A stretch of DNA of 64,000 nucleotides from Rhizophlyctis rosea. Lineage: Eukaryota > Chytridiomycota > Chytridiomycetes > Rhizophlyctidales > Rhizophlyctidaceae. How positions within the stretch are numbered: the stretch's first letter is position 1; each line of letters starts with the position of its first letter. The notes under the pieces were generated by a model, which was not told the origin of the DNA, did not search any database, and saw nothing but the letters and a program-made list of their open reading frames with translations. The DNA is taken from the NCBI GenBank assembly GCA_027596075.1, contig JADGJC010000006.1:266654-330653 (forward strand). The letters are read 5' to 3'. Below are positions 1 to 10,831 of this stretch, piece after piece. Position numbers and translations under genes: made by a program.

Positions 1-79
1 AAGTAGCCCAAGGGGTCTATACTTTCGTGTGCCACCTTGTCGACTGACGTCAACCAGTCAGCGGGCCATTGCGGATCTG

Positions 80-325
80 CCCACGACTCTTCGACGAAAA
101 AGTCGAAGAGGTGTGGGAGTTGGAACAGCCAGGCTGTTTGTGCCAAGAAGGCTGACAGCTCGGCTGTATATGCAGATAGGGTTCGGTTCCCTGGCAGTCG
201 TATCGAGGGTTTCCTCGACATTGAAGCAGCAAAGGGAAAGGCTTCAATTCGGAAGCTCGCTCAAAATCCTTTGAAAATCAGACCTCATGCGGAGCTGGGA
301 CGAACAGTTTGTCCGACACAGCTCC
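80..325. repeat. Cluster of foldback (hairpin) sequences
   Basis: Several inverted repeats follow one another. Positions 80-95 pair with 102-117 (16-bp stem, two mismatches, loop of mostly A). A short palindrome lies near 124-138, and a five-base stem near 153-166. Positions 291-297 pair with 319-325 and enclose a quasi-palindrome at 298-314. More short stems follow to about 370. Overlapping open frames on both strands show no recognisable protein, so this reads as non-coding. It could be a structured RNA, a foldback element or the remains of a repeat; nothing seen distinguishes these. Confidence 0.5.
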
Positions 326-519
326 AGGTCCAGCTCCGGTCTTCTGCTGGAGCAGCGGAGTTTGTCCGCCATTTCACTTCGGCTTGACAACTTTCCTCGG
401 AAGACATGCTACATCCGACCACACCAATCCTTTCATCAAAGTACAGCAAGTATAGCTCTGAAAGGGCTTCGAACCCTTCTCGCGTTGAAGCGGTTCTCAA
501 TAGACCAGAGCGTAAAAAA

Positions 520-1150
520 GTTGTTTGCCCAAAGGGCCACCGGCTTTGACGGTCGTTTTGGCCTGACTTCCACAGGAGCCACTGCAGGAAGCCCGCCCCA
601 GAGGAAGCTTCACCAGCCAACATGCAGAAACACTTGCCCCACGGGGTACCCCGCAGTGAAACACCAACGAGCAACAATCAAACACAAATAACGAAAAGAA
701 TACTTGACACTCCACGGGAGACGCCGCAGTGAACTTCGTCCTAAAACATTTGCCCCACGGAGCCTGCCGCGGTGGGACATCCACGAGCAACAACCAAACG
801 CAAATAACGAATATGGCACTCCACAAGGGCCGCCGCGGTGGAACACCTTACGAGCCAACCAGTCCAACCGTCCAGAAACATTGCCCCACAGGAGACCGCC
901 GCAGAAGTTCTCCTTACGAGCCACCACCAGAAAAGAAGGAGACGTTGACACCCCATGAGAGCCGCCGCAGTGGAATCATCTCACGAGCCAGTCAATCCGA
1001 ACCAAATAACAACATTCCCCACGAAAGCCGCCGCAGAGGTACATTTCACGAGCTTGAAACCACACCACGAAGAAAAAAGAGAGAGAAAGAGAGATTCGAG
1101 GGTGAGATCCTTTTATCATGATTTGCGACTCCACGGGGCTTGTGGGGCTG
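520..1150. repeat. Degenerate GC-rich tandem repeat, period about 65 bp
   Basis: A core of the form CCCAC(purines)CCGCCGC(R)G recurs near 635, 710, 752, 816, 882, 950 and 1015. Weaker copies lie near 522, 569 and 1129. Most copies are followed by CACGAGC-like and AAATAAC-like segments. Spacing is mostly 63-74 bp, with shorter steps of about 42-47 bp. The period is not a steady multiple of three and the copies shift between frames, which argues against a coding repeat. The overlapping open frames (for example 610-951 on the minus strand) are side effects of the repeat. This is an old, diverged minisatellite of unknown role. Confidence 0.7.
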
Positions 1151-1353
1151 GACTATCACTTTACGTCATGATGACGGATCGACATAGCGATTTCGCAAGT
1201 GAACAAAGTAGGTGGAAGTATGACGTGATGGAAGTAGTGAGATGTAAACAAATACAATAGAACTCCGTAGGTGCCAATACATATGGATGCAGTTACCGCA
1301 GTCTATTGGAAGCCCAATCACGAACATACATGAGATGTAAACCCGTTCTGATG
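1151..1353. other. Intergenic stretch, nothing recognised
   Basis: This links the tandem repeat to the 3' end of the minus-strand hypothetical gene. I see no conserved coding frame, RNA or repeat here. From position 1 to 1353 there is no gene I can support. Confidence 0.5.
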
Positions 1354-2172
1354 TTATGTAACGATCATTCTACAGATGGAGGCGCACGAACTGTTGCTTT
1401 TTCGGCAGGAGGGCATGCGAGGTATGCCATCTCTTGCAGGGTTAGAGGAGCATCGTCGCTCTTGTTCAACATGGAAAATAACACTGCGAAGGAAGCGTAA
1501 GGCCGACGACTGACTTCCATGTGTAGTGGCTATGAACAGACCGTTCACATATCTTGCTATCGTACGGTCCAGTACAGGCTCCAGCTCGGCGAAGGGTTTA
1601 GATGACCGCCAAAAGTCCTGAAGGGTGGAGTTATGCCGTTGCCGGACCATTCTCTCCTCAGCGTCTAATGCTGCCCTCCCGTCCAACGGCGCTTCTCCAC
1701 GTAACTCTCTCGCGGTGCGTGCACGGTCTAAGTGCCACTCTCGCACTTCGTTCCACCGTTCCAAAATGGCTATGGAACTGCTGGCGCGGATGTCATATGC
1801 GTGGGCTAGTAAGGGGGACGTGGGACTGTGGTTGAGGACGAGATGCACTTGGTGGTTGGCGGTTGAGTCAGCAGAAAGTAGGAGGAGAAGGAAGTCAGCG
1901 AGGGCGTCGCGTGGAATCCATAGACAGTTGGAATTGTGCTGCTCGTGTGTAGTTTTGTGCTGTATGTGAATGGAGGCATAGCCTTGACGTCGACGGATCT
2001 TGTATGCCACGGTCGGTGTAAAGTCCCGCAAAGGGTCCTTTAGAATAAGCAGGAATTCCATATCTATTACATATTGTTCGGAAAAAGAAGAAGGCAAAGA
2101 AGAAGATGCAGGCCACAACAGACTCAAGAAGATGATGTCAAGTGGCGCAGGCACCAGGATCTGAACTTCCAA
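1354..2172 (-). CDS. Hypothetical protein
   Basis: One open frame of up to 272 codons. The first 37 residues are hydrophobic and low-complexity, so the methionine at residue 38 (start near 2061) is the more natural start. The body has an ordered-looking segment (IRRRQGYASIHI, then a Leu-rich stretch) and a charged helical middle (ERWNEVREWHLDRARTARE). The C-terminus is Ser/Cys/Arg-rich and may run past a missed splice site. No family is recognised. It is divergent from AP-3 mu, about 100-215 bp apart depending on the start. The long frame and lack of a competing gene support it, but it could be spurious. Confidence 0.45.
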   Translation of the reverse strand: MEVQILVPAPLDIIFLSLLWPASSSLPSSFSEQYVIDMEFLLILKDPLRDFTPTVAYKIRRRQGYASIHIQHKTTHEQHNSNCLWIPRDALADFLLLLLSADSTANHQVHLVLNHSPTSPLLAHAYDIRASSSIAILERWNEVREWHLDRARTARELRGEAPLDGRAALDAEERMVRQRHNSTLQDFWRSSKPFAELEPVLDRTIARYVNGLFIATTHGSQSSALRFLRSVIFHVEQERRCSSNPARDGIPRMPSCRKSNSSCASICRMIVT

Positions 2173-2275
2173 AATGGATCTTCCTTTTCATTCTGTGCTC
2201 ATCCCCAAGATCACCTCTTCTCACTTCCACAAATACTGACGCGCGTAAACGCTTGTATAGAAGAAACCTTACTCA

Positions 2276-4268
2276 ATGATAGACAGCTTGTTCATTCTGC
2301 AGGGGACTGGGTGCGTGCTATTGCCATGTGCAGCTTTTGACGCCAGAAGCTCATTCTAACGGAACCACTTCAGGAGCGTGATAATAGAAAAGCATTGGAG
2401 AACAGTAATACCACGTGCCGCGGTGGACGTATTTTGGGACACTCGACAGAAGTATGGAACGCCGGAGGAAGTCCCCCCAGTCATAGCTTCCGAACAATAT
2501 TTCCTACACCACATCTTCAAGAATGACTTGTACTTCGTTGCAATAGCTTTGGAGGAAGGTACGGAATTTTGCCGAAGGGCAACCACCGGTCTTCTTATTC
2601 TTAGCACACAAGAGCGCTTCATTGACGTAACACAGTCTCACCAAGCAGTGTTCTCCATTTCTTACACCGCGTTCTGGAACTGCTTGTGGACTACTTCGGC
2701 TCAGTATCGGAAGCAATCATCAAAGAGAATTTTGTCATTGTTTATGAGGTATTGCCAGGGAAACCATTTGCGAGATTGGAGCAACTACCAACATTTTTGC
2801 CATTCAGCTACTTGAAGAAATGCTCGATTATGGCAACCCATACATCACGGAACCTAGCATTCTCAAAGACATGATACCCCCGCCTTCTATTTTGTCGACA
2901 GTCATCAATGCAGTGTCACTAGGCGCGAGGTGATTTGACATAATTGTTTAGGAGTCGAGCAACAATCTAACTTCGTTTCGTGATTGCTCGTAGCTTTGGC
3001 ACCAAACTCCCATCCGGATCCATGTCTTCCATACCTTGGCGCTCCACAGGAATCAAATACACCAACAACGAAATGTTCATTGACGTGGTGGAAGAAGTCG
3101 ATGCAATTTTGGATCGACATGGGAATGTTGTGGTTTCGGAAGTACATGGAGAGGTTCTGTGTAATTCCAGATTGTCAGGTAATTCTGAGTGGATACAAAA
3201 GATTTCTCGAAATCATCGATGATGAAATGTCCTCATGTGCATTTGAACGTCACAGGCATGCCGGATCTTATCTTGACTTTCCTGAATAATCGAGTTTTGG
3301 AGGATGGGATGGTCAGCTTCCATCCTTGCGTCCGGTGCGCTTCATATGATATCAGTGCTTGCAAAGGATCGGAGAATTGAACGGGTACAATAGATATCAT
3401 CGATTCGAGAAGGAAAGACTATTGTCCTTTGTGCCGCCAGATGGAAATTTCAAACTGATGGAGTATATGTGAGTGGTCCGTTTGCGAATATTTGGTGACA
3501 CCAGGAAACTGATCGAAACGTTGACAGCGTGAGCTTGACCTCATCTCAATCATTGCCGGTATACGTGAAACCGAGTATAATCATGCGGAAAGGTTCAGGT
3601 GTGCATATGTGCTGTCATCAATTGATATGTGATCGCCCAGACTTACAATGCGAGGGACCAGGCAAATTGGATATCTCGCTGCAACCGCGAGCGACAGGCG
3701 GGAAACCGATAGAGAATGCCACTCTGAGTGTCACACTGCCGGACTACGTAACATCCGTCAAGCTGTCAACGAATGTGGGTCAATGTTCTTTTGACCAAAT
3801 GTCAAAGGTGTGTATTGCAAATGAGAACCAGATGATCAAAACCGAGGCTGATTGAAGATTGCGCCACGTGCAGCAAGTTCGATGGACGGTGGGGAAGGTA
3901 TCACCAGATTTCGGCGTGACCGGTGTCCCAGTATTGTCAGGAAGTATATACATGGAGAATAGGTGTGTATCGCTGACCTATTGAGATTACTGGAACACCC
4001 AGAGTCATATCAATAATTGACACGTTACATGTGTAGCGATGAGTCAATACCTCTGGTGAATACCATCTCTGTAGATTTCAAAATCAACATGCATACATCT
4101 TCTGGCCTACGGATCGACTCCTTGCAGGTCCATAATGAACCATATAAGCCGTACAAGGTGAGTCACATTCACGGGAAGTTGTATGTTTTGACGGAGTCAT
4201 CTGACGCCGACCGAATACAGGGCGTGCGGACATTAACAAAGGCTGGACGATACCAAATACGCATCTGA
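2276..4268 (+). CDS. APM3: AP-3 adaptor complex medium (mu) subunit
   Basis: This is the cargo-binding mu chain of AP-3, which sorts membrane proteins from the Golgi or endosome to the vacuole or lysosome. Twelve exons join in frame: 2276-2310, 2374-2558, 2636-2748, 2808-2929, 2994-3178, 3256-3334, 3394-3468, 3528-3598, 3662-3807, 3874-3962, 4037-4157 and 4221-4268. They total 1,269 nt, or 422 residues, close to the usual 415-420 for this family. Family motifs appear in order: MIDSLFIL start, VIIEKHWR, IPWR-TG-KYTNNE, GMPDL, SFVPPDGNF, PVYVKPS, and the C-terminal YKPYKGVRTLTKAGRYQIR. All introns are GT...AG and short. The gene looks intact. Confidence 0.95.
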
Positions 4269-4406
4269 CCTTCTCTTGTTGATTTTTGCGGCTTGAGCAG
4301 GTCCGCTCTGCATCTGCAGAGTATATAATGTGTTGCGGGACCAATATGTACAAATGCTGAGGATCTATGTAAATGAGTTGTGTCTAAATCGGTTGCCGAC
4401 ACATGG

Positions 4407-5354
4407 TCATTGAGCTAGGACCGTTACGTAGTCTTTCAGTGTTCAGTTAAGCACATTAGCCACATAGTCATTTGCTATACTAGACACCCGATCAGCTACT
4501 CTTACCTTCGTAGTAGATTTTGCCTTCGGCTGGGTCCGTACAAGCCTGGATAACAGTAAGCAATCTTCCTCATGAGGCCGCTATCACGATATTGTTGCTC
4601 ACCATTAGCATTTCATCGATCTCCTCCGTGCTGAAAGCCTCTCCTTCAGTGGTCATTGCTGCTCGCAATTCGTCGGGCAGGAGGAAACCTTTGTTTTCTG
4701 TATCGAGAGCCTGCCATCCCACCCAACGTGTGTGAGGAGACCGTCATGCCAATGACTAGTGGAAGTCTTAAATCGGAGTTTTCACATTTACCTGGAAAGC
4801 GCGAAATAGCTTCTCCTCATCGTCCCTTACATATGATGCATTTGTAAGGATGCGAAATGCGACTTTGAAGAATTTGTCGTAGGTCACGTATCCGGTCGGT
4901 TCGTCTTCTTCCATCTTTGACGGTTGTTTGTGAGGGTGAGATTACAGATGAGACGCAAGCCTGGATCACCTACCTCTTTGATCCAACCTCTTAGCGTTTC
5001 TTCTGAGGGGTAAACGCCTAATGAACGAATGATAGTGCCGACTTCTCGAACTGTGAAGGAGTTTGTCAACTGCTTTAGTAGTTGCATTGATGATGCAGCT
5101 TTGCAGCAAAACGCGAAACGTACTGTCACAGGTTTTGTTTCCGGCCTGGTCGAATGTGTCGAATGCTGTATCATAATGTTGCAAAATGGCTGAATCGTTT
5201 GTGGGGTGTATGGACTTCATGCTGAGGGATGCGAACCTTTAGTGATCTTTTTCGTCAGTGCCTGTTTGGTTTCTTCGCTGATCTCTTGCGGCTGTTGCTT
5301 GGGCACGTCTTGAGATGGGGTTTTTGGTGTCTTTGGAGTTTTTGGTTTGGCCAT
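4407..5354 (-). CDS. DRC8: Dynein regulatory complex protein 8 (EFCAB2-like EF-hand protein)
   Basis: This is an axonemal EF-hand protein of the nexin-dynein regulatory complex. The start lies at 5352-5354 (MAKPKTPKTPKTP), followed by a basic, Pro/Lys-rich N-terminus. Spliced exons give FDTFDQAGNKTCDIREVG and then TIIRSLGVYPSEETL, which is the DRC8/EFCAB2 signature of a degenerate first EF hand. EEDEPTGYVTYDKFFKVAF and a second EF-hand pair (ALDTENKGFLLPDELRAAM, STEEIDEML) follow. The last exon ends DYVTVLAQ and stop. There are about six introns, all GT...AG. Its presence implies a motile flagellum. It is divergent from another flagellar-type gene 236 bp away. Confidence 0.9.
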
Positions 5355-5590
5355 TTTTGCGGTGCTATATCAGATAACTGTTGACGCGGACGCTTGAGGG
5401 AAGGAGGTTGTCACTTGCTGCTGGCAGGAGGGTGGAGAGATGGGGAAAGAGAGAACGTGAACTTTGAAGGCACAGAACAAGTGGCTTGACAGCTTACTAA
5501 TCGAGGTGGCCCGAACCTCTCCAAAGTTCTCCAAACCTCAATTTACTTTTCCGATCATCGTCCCATCCACTTTTTGCTGGCCTGCACGCA
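5355..5590. promoter_or_regulatory. Shared divergent promoter between two flagellar-type genes
   Basis: These 236 bp separate the starts of DRC8 (minus) and the coiled-coil gene (plus), so both must be driven from here. A GTTGTC...GC stretch near 5408 weakly recalls half of an RFX X-box, but the second half is poor and I do not claim a site. Confidence 0.5.
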
Positions 5591-8500
5591 ATGGCAAGCA
5601 AGCCGAAACCAGATTCAATACCGACCTTACCACCAGCGTCGACAAATGGGAGCTACGCCCTCTCCGCATCGCCATCTTTGAAGGGAGCTACAGGCGAGCG
5701 CGCACGCATACCACCCCGGTCCCAAGGTAGGGTACGAAGGAGTCGCCCAATACTGCTCATATTTGCCCATTTAAACTCACCATGATGTCAATTCATCTTG
5801 CTTCAAAGCCTTGATATACGAGATCCAGCTCAAGGAGCTTTTCGAGAAATTCCCTCAATCCCCCAGTCGAGAGCGGGCGCAACGATGTTTCGGCATCCTT
5901 GACGAGATCATTCCCATGATGGGGACTTTGGGATCCATCATCAAGGTCGTCAAGGATGAGCTTTACCGCTCTGTTTACTCAAAAGACTTGACATCAAGTG
6001 GGGTGGAGCCGTTTGTGGAACGGGTGCCGTACTTCAGTGCTGTTAGCCGGATTGGGGAAGCCAGGTATGGAAGTCGCAATCCTCCGCCCACCAAATATGC
6101 GTTCGATGGTTGATAAGGAATCATGCTCTAGATATGAGGAAGTAGCCAAAGTCAATGAGGCGATTGCTGATTTGGTCCAGAAGATGAAGTTCCGAGAACA
6201 CGATCTGCAGCTGCTGTACAAGAAGAACCTCACCCTAAAGTACGGGGATGAAGATGCGACAGTCGCTTCCTTCTATATGAACTCCATCAACTTATACCCC
6301 TTCTCACAGACAGGAAATCACAGACCAAGAGTCCCGCGCTGAACAACTCAAAAACCAGATTGCGGCACTGCAAGACCATATTGCGAGCGGCGAGAAGAGT
6401 AAAGTGGACCTCAAGGTGGAGCACATACGGGCCGAGACGGAACTGAAGCATGAGATTCATACCTTGCAAGTACGTATGTGGTCCTGCCAAACACTGTGCA
6501 ACAAGTATGCTGATATGTCATCTTGCAGAACTCATTGCAACAAGCCAACCATATCATTGATAAATTGACTGTTTTCAAAGCAACGGATGAATCAAATGAG
6601 ATTGGTGAGAGCTGTCTTTTTTCTCAAATGCAATTGTCTTGACTCATGTTCTCGCGTAGACGACATCATTGCCGATGCTGCAAAGGATAAGAACAAGCAG
6701 GAGCTGATCATCGATTCACGGGTATGTACGCATCCCCATTCTTGTGCCTCGTGCCTCCGCCCGAAACCTGACCTCGCGACCACATTAGGGCATGGTCCAG
6801 TATGACATATATCAAGCAGAAAGGCTTAGCGAGCAGTTCGTTGAGATCCTGAACTTCCAACTTGATGATTATGAAACTTCGCTATCCCAACTAAAAAAGA
6901 AACGGGAGATTCTGGCGGGTGTACAATCGAATGAAGAGGAGAGGGAGCAGTCATATCGGATGGAGGTATGTTTCGAGAATGGGATCCAGGCTCTGCTTCA
7001 GAGCTAGAACTGACATGTTTGGCTGTGATAGCTAGAAGATATCATAACGGGATTCAAGCGCCGGGTAGCGAGTCTCCTGCAAGAACAGCAACAGCTTAAG
7101 AAGCACATACAAGGGTTGAAAGTGATTTATGCGAATTACATGGGAGAACGGAAAGAACCGACGGTTCAGCGGATGTCGGATGATGCGTTGAGGAAGTATT
7201 CGTCTATGGTAATTGTGTTTTGTATTGATTTGAGTGTTGCCGGCCGTTAGTGGCTATCTGGACTAACAGCTCGTTGTGAAAGGTAGATACAATTCTCGAC
7301 GGATGGGGGAGCGAGTTTCGTTACGATGAAGGATGTTGCTTACTGTGCCAAGTGTGGGGATAAGGTGGGTCTACTGCATCCCCACGTTTTGCGAGTTGGA
7401 CCTTGACTGATGGGGGTTATGATCAAAAAAGACGATAATCTGCCCCCACAAGTCCATGTCTACCGACCCGATCCCCATACCATCCAACAGCTCGCACGTC
7501 CGTTTCATACAACCGCCTTTACGGTTACGAACGACCTTCAATAAGGAGGTGTTTGAGTCCGATTTGGTGACTCGGCTGGCTGAAGAGGAGGAAGAGCTGG
7601 AGCCGACGGAAGATGAGGATGCTAACGTGGGTTCTTTCCTTGCCCTTCATAACGAGTGAATTGGTCTGACCGTGTTTTTCCAGGTATCGACGGTGATGAA
7701 AAAGATATGGGGCGACTTCTACGAAGCAAGAGGAGGAGTCAAAGCGAAAGTCAATAGAATCTTTCCAGTTCCCCGAATCGAGGCGTTCATTCAGGAGATA
7801 TATGATTCCCGGTGGGCGTTTGAGGAAGAGGTTGAGATGGATGCGGAGAGCACAAAGACTTTGCCTAAATTTGTGGTTAGTATTGCCAACAGGTGAATGT
7901 GAGATGATCATAAGCAAGCAAGTTGACCGAAATGCCGGTTCCGCCAGGACTTCTTCTATGAGTTCATGAACAATCGGTACCAGCTGCAAGAAGTTGCTAC
8001 CAAAGCCATACACGATGTCTTCACTGCATTGTCGATGCATGAGCTTTTCAACTCTGTAAAGTATCTCAGAAGCTTCTGAATGTTTACACACGCCATGCAT
8101 CATCTGATCTGCTCGCTTACCAACCAGAACGTCTCGATGTTCATTAAACACTTGGCGGGAGAGGCGGATGTGGCATGGAAATACCTCATGCTGGCAAAGA
8201 AGCTGTTCTCAAAGTATCAAAATGTTGATGCTCTGCGCTATAGGCAAATCATTCAGGTCATGTACCCGAGTAGGACGGTGAGTCACGCATTAAGTTCCGC
8301 GGTCAATGAAACCCACGACATGATGCCAATGGACAACCGCTGTCTCTTTTTTAGAAAGAGATGTACGAACAAATGGAGCTGGAGTTCGTGGCATTCAGCA
8401 AAAACCGGTTTTCTCGCGAGATGGTGGAGGACCATTTGATGCACATGGTGCTGACCAAGATCGAGCCAAATTACAAATTCGTATGTTTCAACGATTGTCT

Positions 8501-9109
8501 CTTCTCCCATTTGTGACACAGAGTGCTTACGAAAATTCACACGTTCGTCTCGCTAGTTCGGTCGCATCCTAAAGAAATACGACTACCAAGAAGTCAACGC
8601 CCTCAGCTGCGAAGACTTTGACGAATGTTTAGGCCAACTCCTCCCCGCCGCCTCAATCCACTTCAAACGGCTACGATACCACGTCGCTGAACAAGACGCC
8701 AAACCCGACGCAGTGCCAATTGACCGCTTAGCGATGGTCGCATCCTACATTTCATTGTACTGCTGTTACTTGAACAACTGGGTGCCGCAAGCCCTGATGT
8801 ACGCGGATTTCGAGGGGACGGGCGGCTCGGGTGTCACTACGGCGGATAGTCCGTTTGGTAGAGGGTTAGGCGATGAAGTTGGAGGGGATACAGCGGAGAA
8901 GTTGCAGGAGCAGGTTGACAACCTTTTGCAGGCTAAACATCATGATTTGCATGTTGATCAGCAAGCTGTTGAGGAGGAAGCACAGAAATTGGCTAAGCGC
9001 GTGGAGGTGAGAGATTTTTGAAGGATTGAGCCCATGAGGCACAATGTTCATTAACCATTGATGTCAGATTCTCGAACGAATGGAGCAACCCGGAGACGAC
9101 GAAGATTAA
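5591..9109 (+). CDS. Coiled-coil protein, probably flagellar (TSNAXIP1 N-domain-like)
   Basis: Start at 5591 (MASKPKPDSIPTLPP); the second exon begins ALIYEIQLKELFEKFPQSPS. A conserved helical N-domain (about residues 40-120) resembles what I recall of the TSNAXIP1-N family. Long coiled coils follow, made of short exons (QLKNQIAALQDHI, LKHEIHTLQNSLQQANHIID). A cysteine motif (CAKCGDK, then ICPHK) comes next and may bind metal. The C-terminal half is helical (FFYEFMNNRYQLQEVATK, FGRILKKYDYQEVNALS). The acidic tail ends at 9109. There are a dozen or more short introns. Family naming is from memory and uncertain; that this is a real gene is nearly certain. The shared promoter with DRC8 supports an axonemal role. 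Confidence 0.75.
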
Positions 9110-9240
9110 TACAAAAACACCGCCACAGGGCAAAAAACAATGTAAATTAACTTATGTTTACAAACAATATGTACAATATGCGATTTGTGTAGGTACAAGG
9201 AATGGCAAAAGTATGGTGGAAGAATGACACCGGGAGCAGA

Positions 9241-10543
9241 TCACAGATAATCTCGCTTTTTGGCTGTCCGTTGATATGGTCGATATACCCATTCGGTATC
9301 TGCTTCTGTGACATCCACGGTACCGAGTTTGATTTCGTACACTGATACGAATGCGGCATCAGTATGACGTTGAGCATTGCGGGAAGGACAGTCTAAACTT
9401 ACATCGCATCTCAAATCGTGGTCCTACTTCCGCAAGTTGCACTTCGTTACCGACTTTGTGGTATACGTGATGCCTGTGCTCAAGGTTAGCAATTGTCGCC
9501 TGAAAGAGGTCCTAATATGCGCGTAGTGTAACGTACCGATAGCTAACAAAATCACTTTCATTGGCGAATGTCATCACTCGCTTGCTTTCGTCTTTCGGCA
9601 CAGGGAATAGGTACTTCAAAATGTTCTGCACCTGCAGCAAGCGTTAACCACATGCTTCCCACCCCTTGGTGCATTCTGACATACCCGTTGACCCAATTTC
9701 GAGTTGAACTTTTCGAAAATCAGATGCGGGTATTGTTCGGAGACAGTCCCCCGATCGGGAATGTCATGGCGCAGTACGACGTTGTGCAGAGTGAAGTACG
9801 CGGTTGGCCCGTGGGGGAAATGTGAAATCACCATGCCGTCTAAGAACATTGGACCAGCATGAGCTCCCCGAGCATTCAAAATCGCCAGGCGGACAGAAAA
9901 TACATACCTGGCTGCCCACGAGTTTCATGCAGTAAGATCAAATCTGTAGCCTCATTTGATCGGCAGGCGTCAACGATGTCTTTGATCACGTAGTTACCGC
10001 GGTTGATACGAGAGGAGTTGGGGAACATCAACCTCATTTCCTGATAGGTGAGGTATGTAAGCAATTGGGAATTGTAGAGCGGTTCAACGATTTTGAAACT
10101 GTCATACTTTTGCAAACTGTTGCAGCCGGCTGCTAGGGTCGCGGGACGTTGTAATCAAAATCTTAGGGTCAATTTCACCGGCGCGGGAATATTCATCATC
10201 GACGTGAGTTGTGGGTGCTGCAGTATGTATTATTGCGTGAGCAAGGGGCAGGACTTTGTCCGCTTTCTATGTAAAACTGACCGTTCTGACTTTCATCATA
10301 TTGCAGTTCTTTCTGGAGATCTGCAGCGTCCCTTCTCAAATCACTGGGGAGAGCTTTGCCCTCTGAAACGGAGAAACAATGCGTTAACTACTTGGCTTGA
10401 GAGTATGGACACATATTTGGTTCACACGCACCAGCCAAGGCTTCCTTCAGTCGCTGTTTCCGGTCATAAATTTGCCTGTCTTTCGACTCCAGCGCCTTGC
10501 GATACAGATATTCACGCCGCAAGCGGGTTTGTCTGCGAATCAT
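9241..10543 (-). CDS. IMP4: U3 snoRNP protein IMP4 (Brix domain)
   Basis: IMP4 is part of the Mpp10-Imp3-Imp4 module of the small-subunit processome in the nucleolus. The start at 10541-10543 gives [19 protein letters not shown], typical of IMP4. Later exons read [19 protein letters not shown], then [15 protein letters not shown] (Brix core), [26 protein letters not shown], and finally [21 protein letters not shown] with a basic C-terminus ending KKRDYL and stop at 9241. Several short introns interrupt it. It tail-faces the preceding plus-strand gene (131 bp) and is divergent from RPA2 by 288 bp. Confidence 0.95.
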
Positions 10544-10831
10544 GGCTACGGTTGCAAGCTAGATATGGCGGTATGGACTACGTGAAATATTATGCACTCC
10601 AGAAAAGTAAATGTAGCGCTTCAGAGCTAGCGAATTTGGTCAAAACAAATTCAAGGATTTGAGTGTGTGGCGGCTGGCGTAACTGCGCCGTGCAATTTGG
10701 TGTAACCAAAAAAATTGAGAGAGTGCGTGTGCGCTGTGCAAACAGCTTCGGGGTGCTATTTTTGATTCCTCCGCTGGTTCCTTGAGCGTGTGTGCATCGC
10801 AGTCCATATTCGAGACGCCATCGTTCATATA
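10544..10831. promoter_or_regulatory. Shared divergent promoter IMP4/RPA2
   Basis: These 288 bp lie between the starts of two ribosome-biogenesis genes. I looked for yeast-type RRPE (AAAATTTT) and PAC (GATGAG) elements and saw no convincing copy. There is a run of seven A near 10708. Confidence 0.5.

Noticed and set aside
610..951. Minus-strand frame of 113 codons with repeated Gly/Arg-rich words
   Set aside because: The repeated words come from the DNA tandem repeat, whose period does not keep frame; no homology seen.
5400..5425. RFX X-box in the DRC8 shared promoter
   Set aside because: Only one half-site is a fair match; the second half does not fit.
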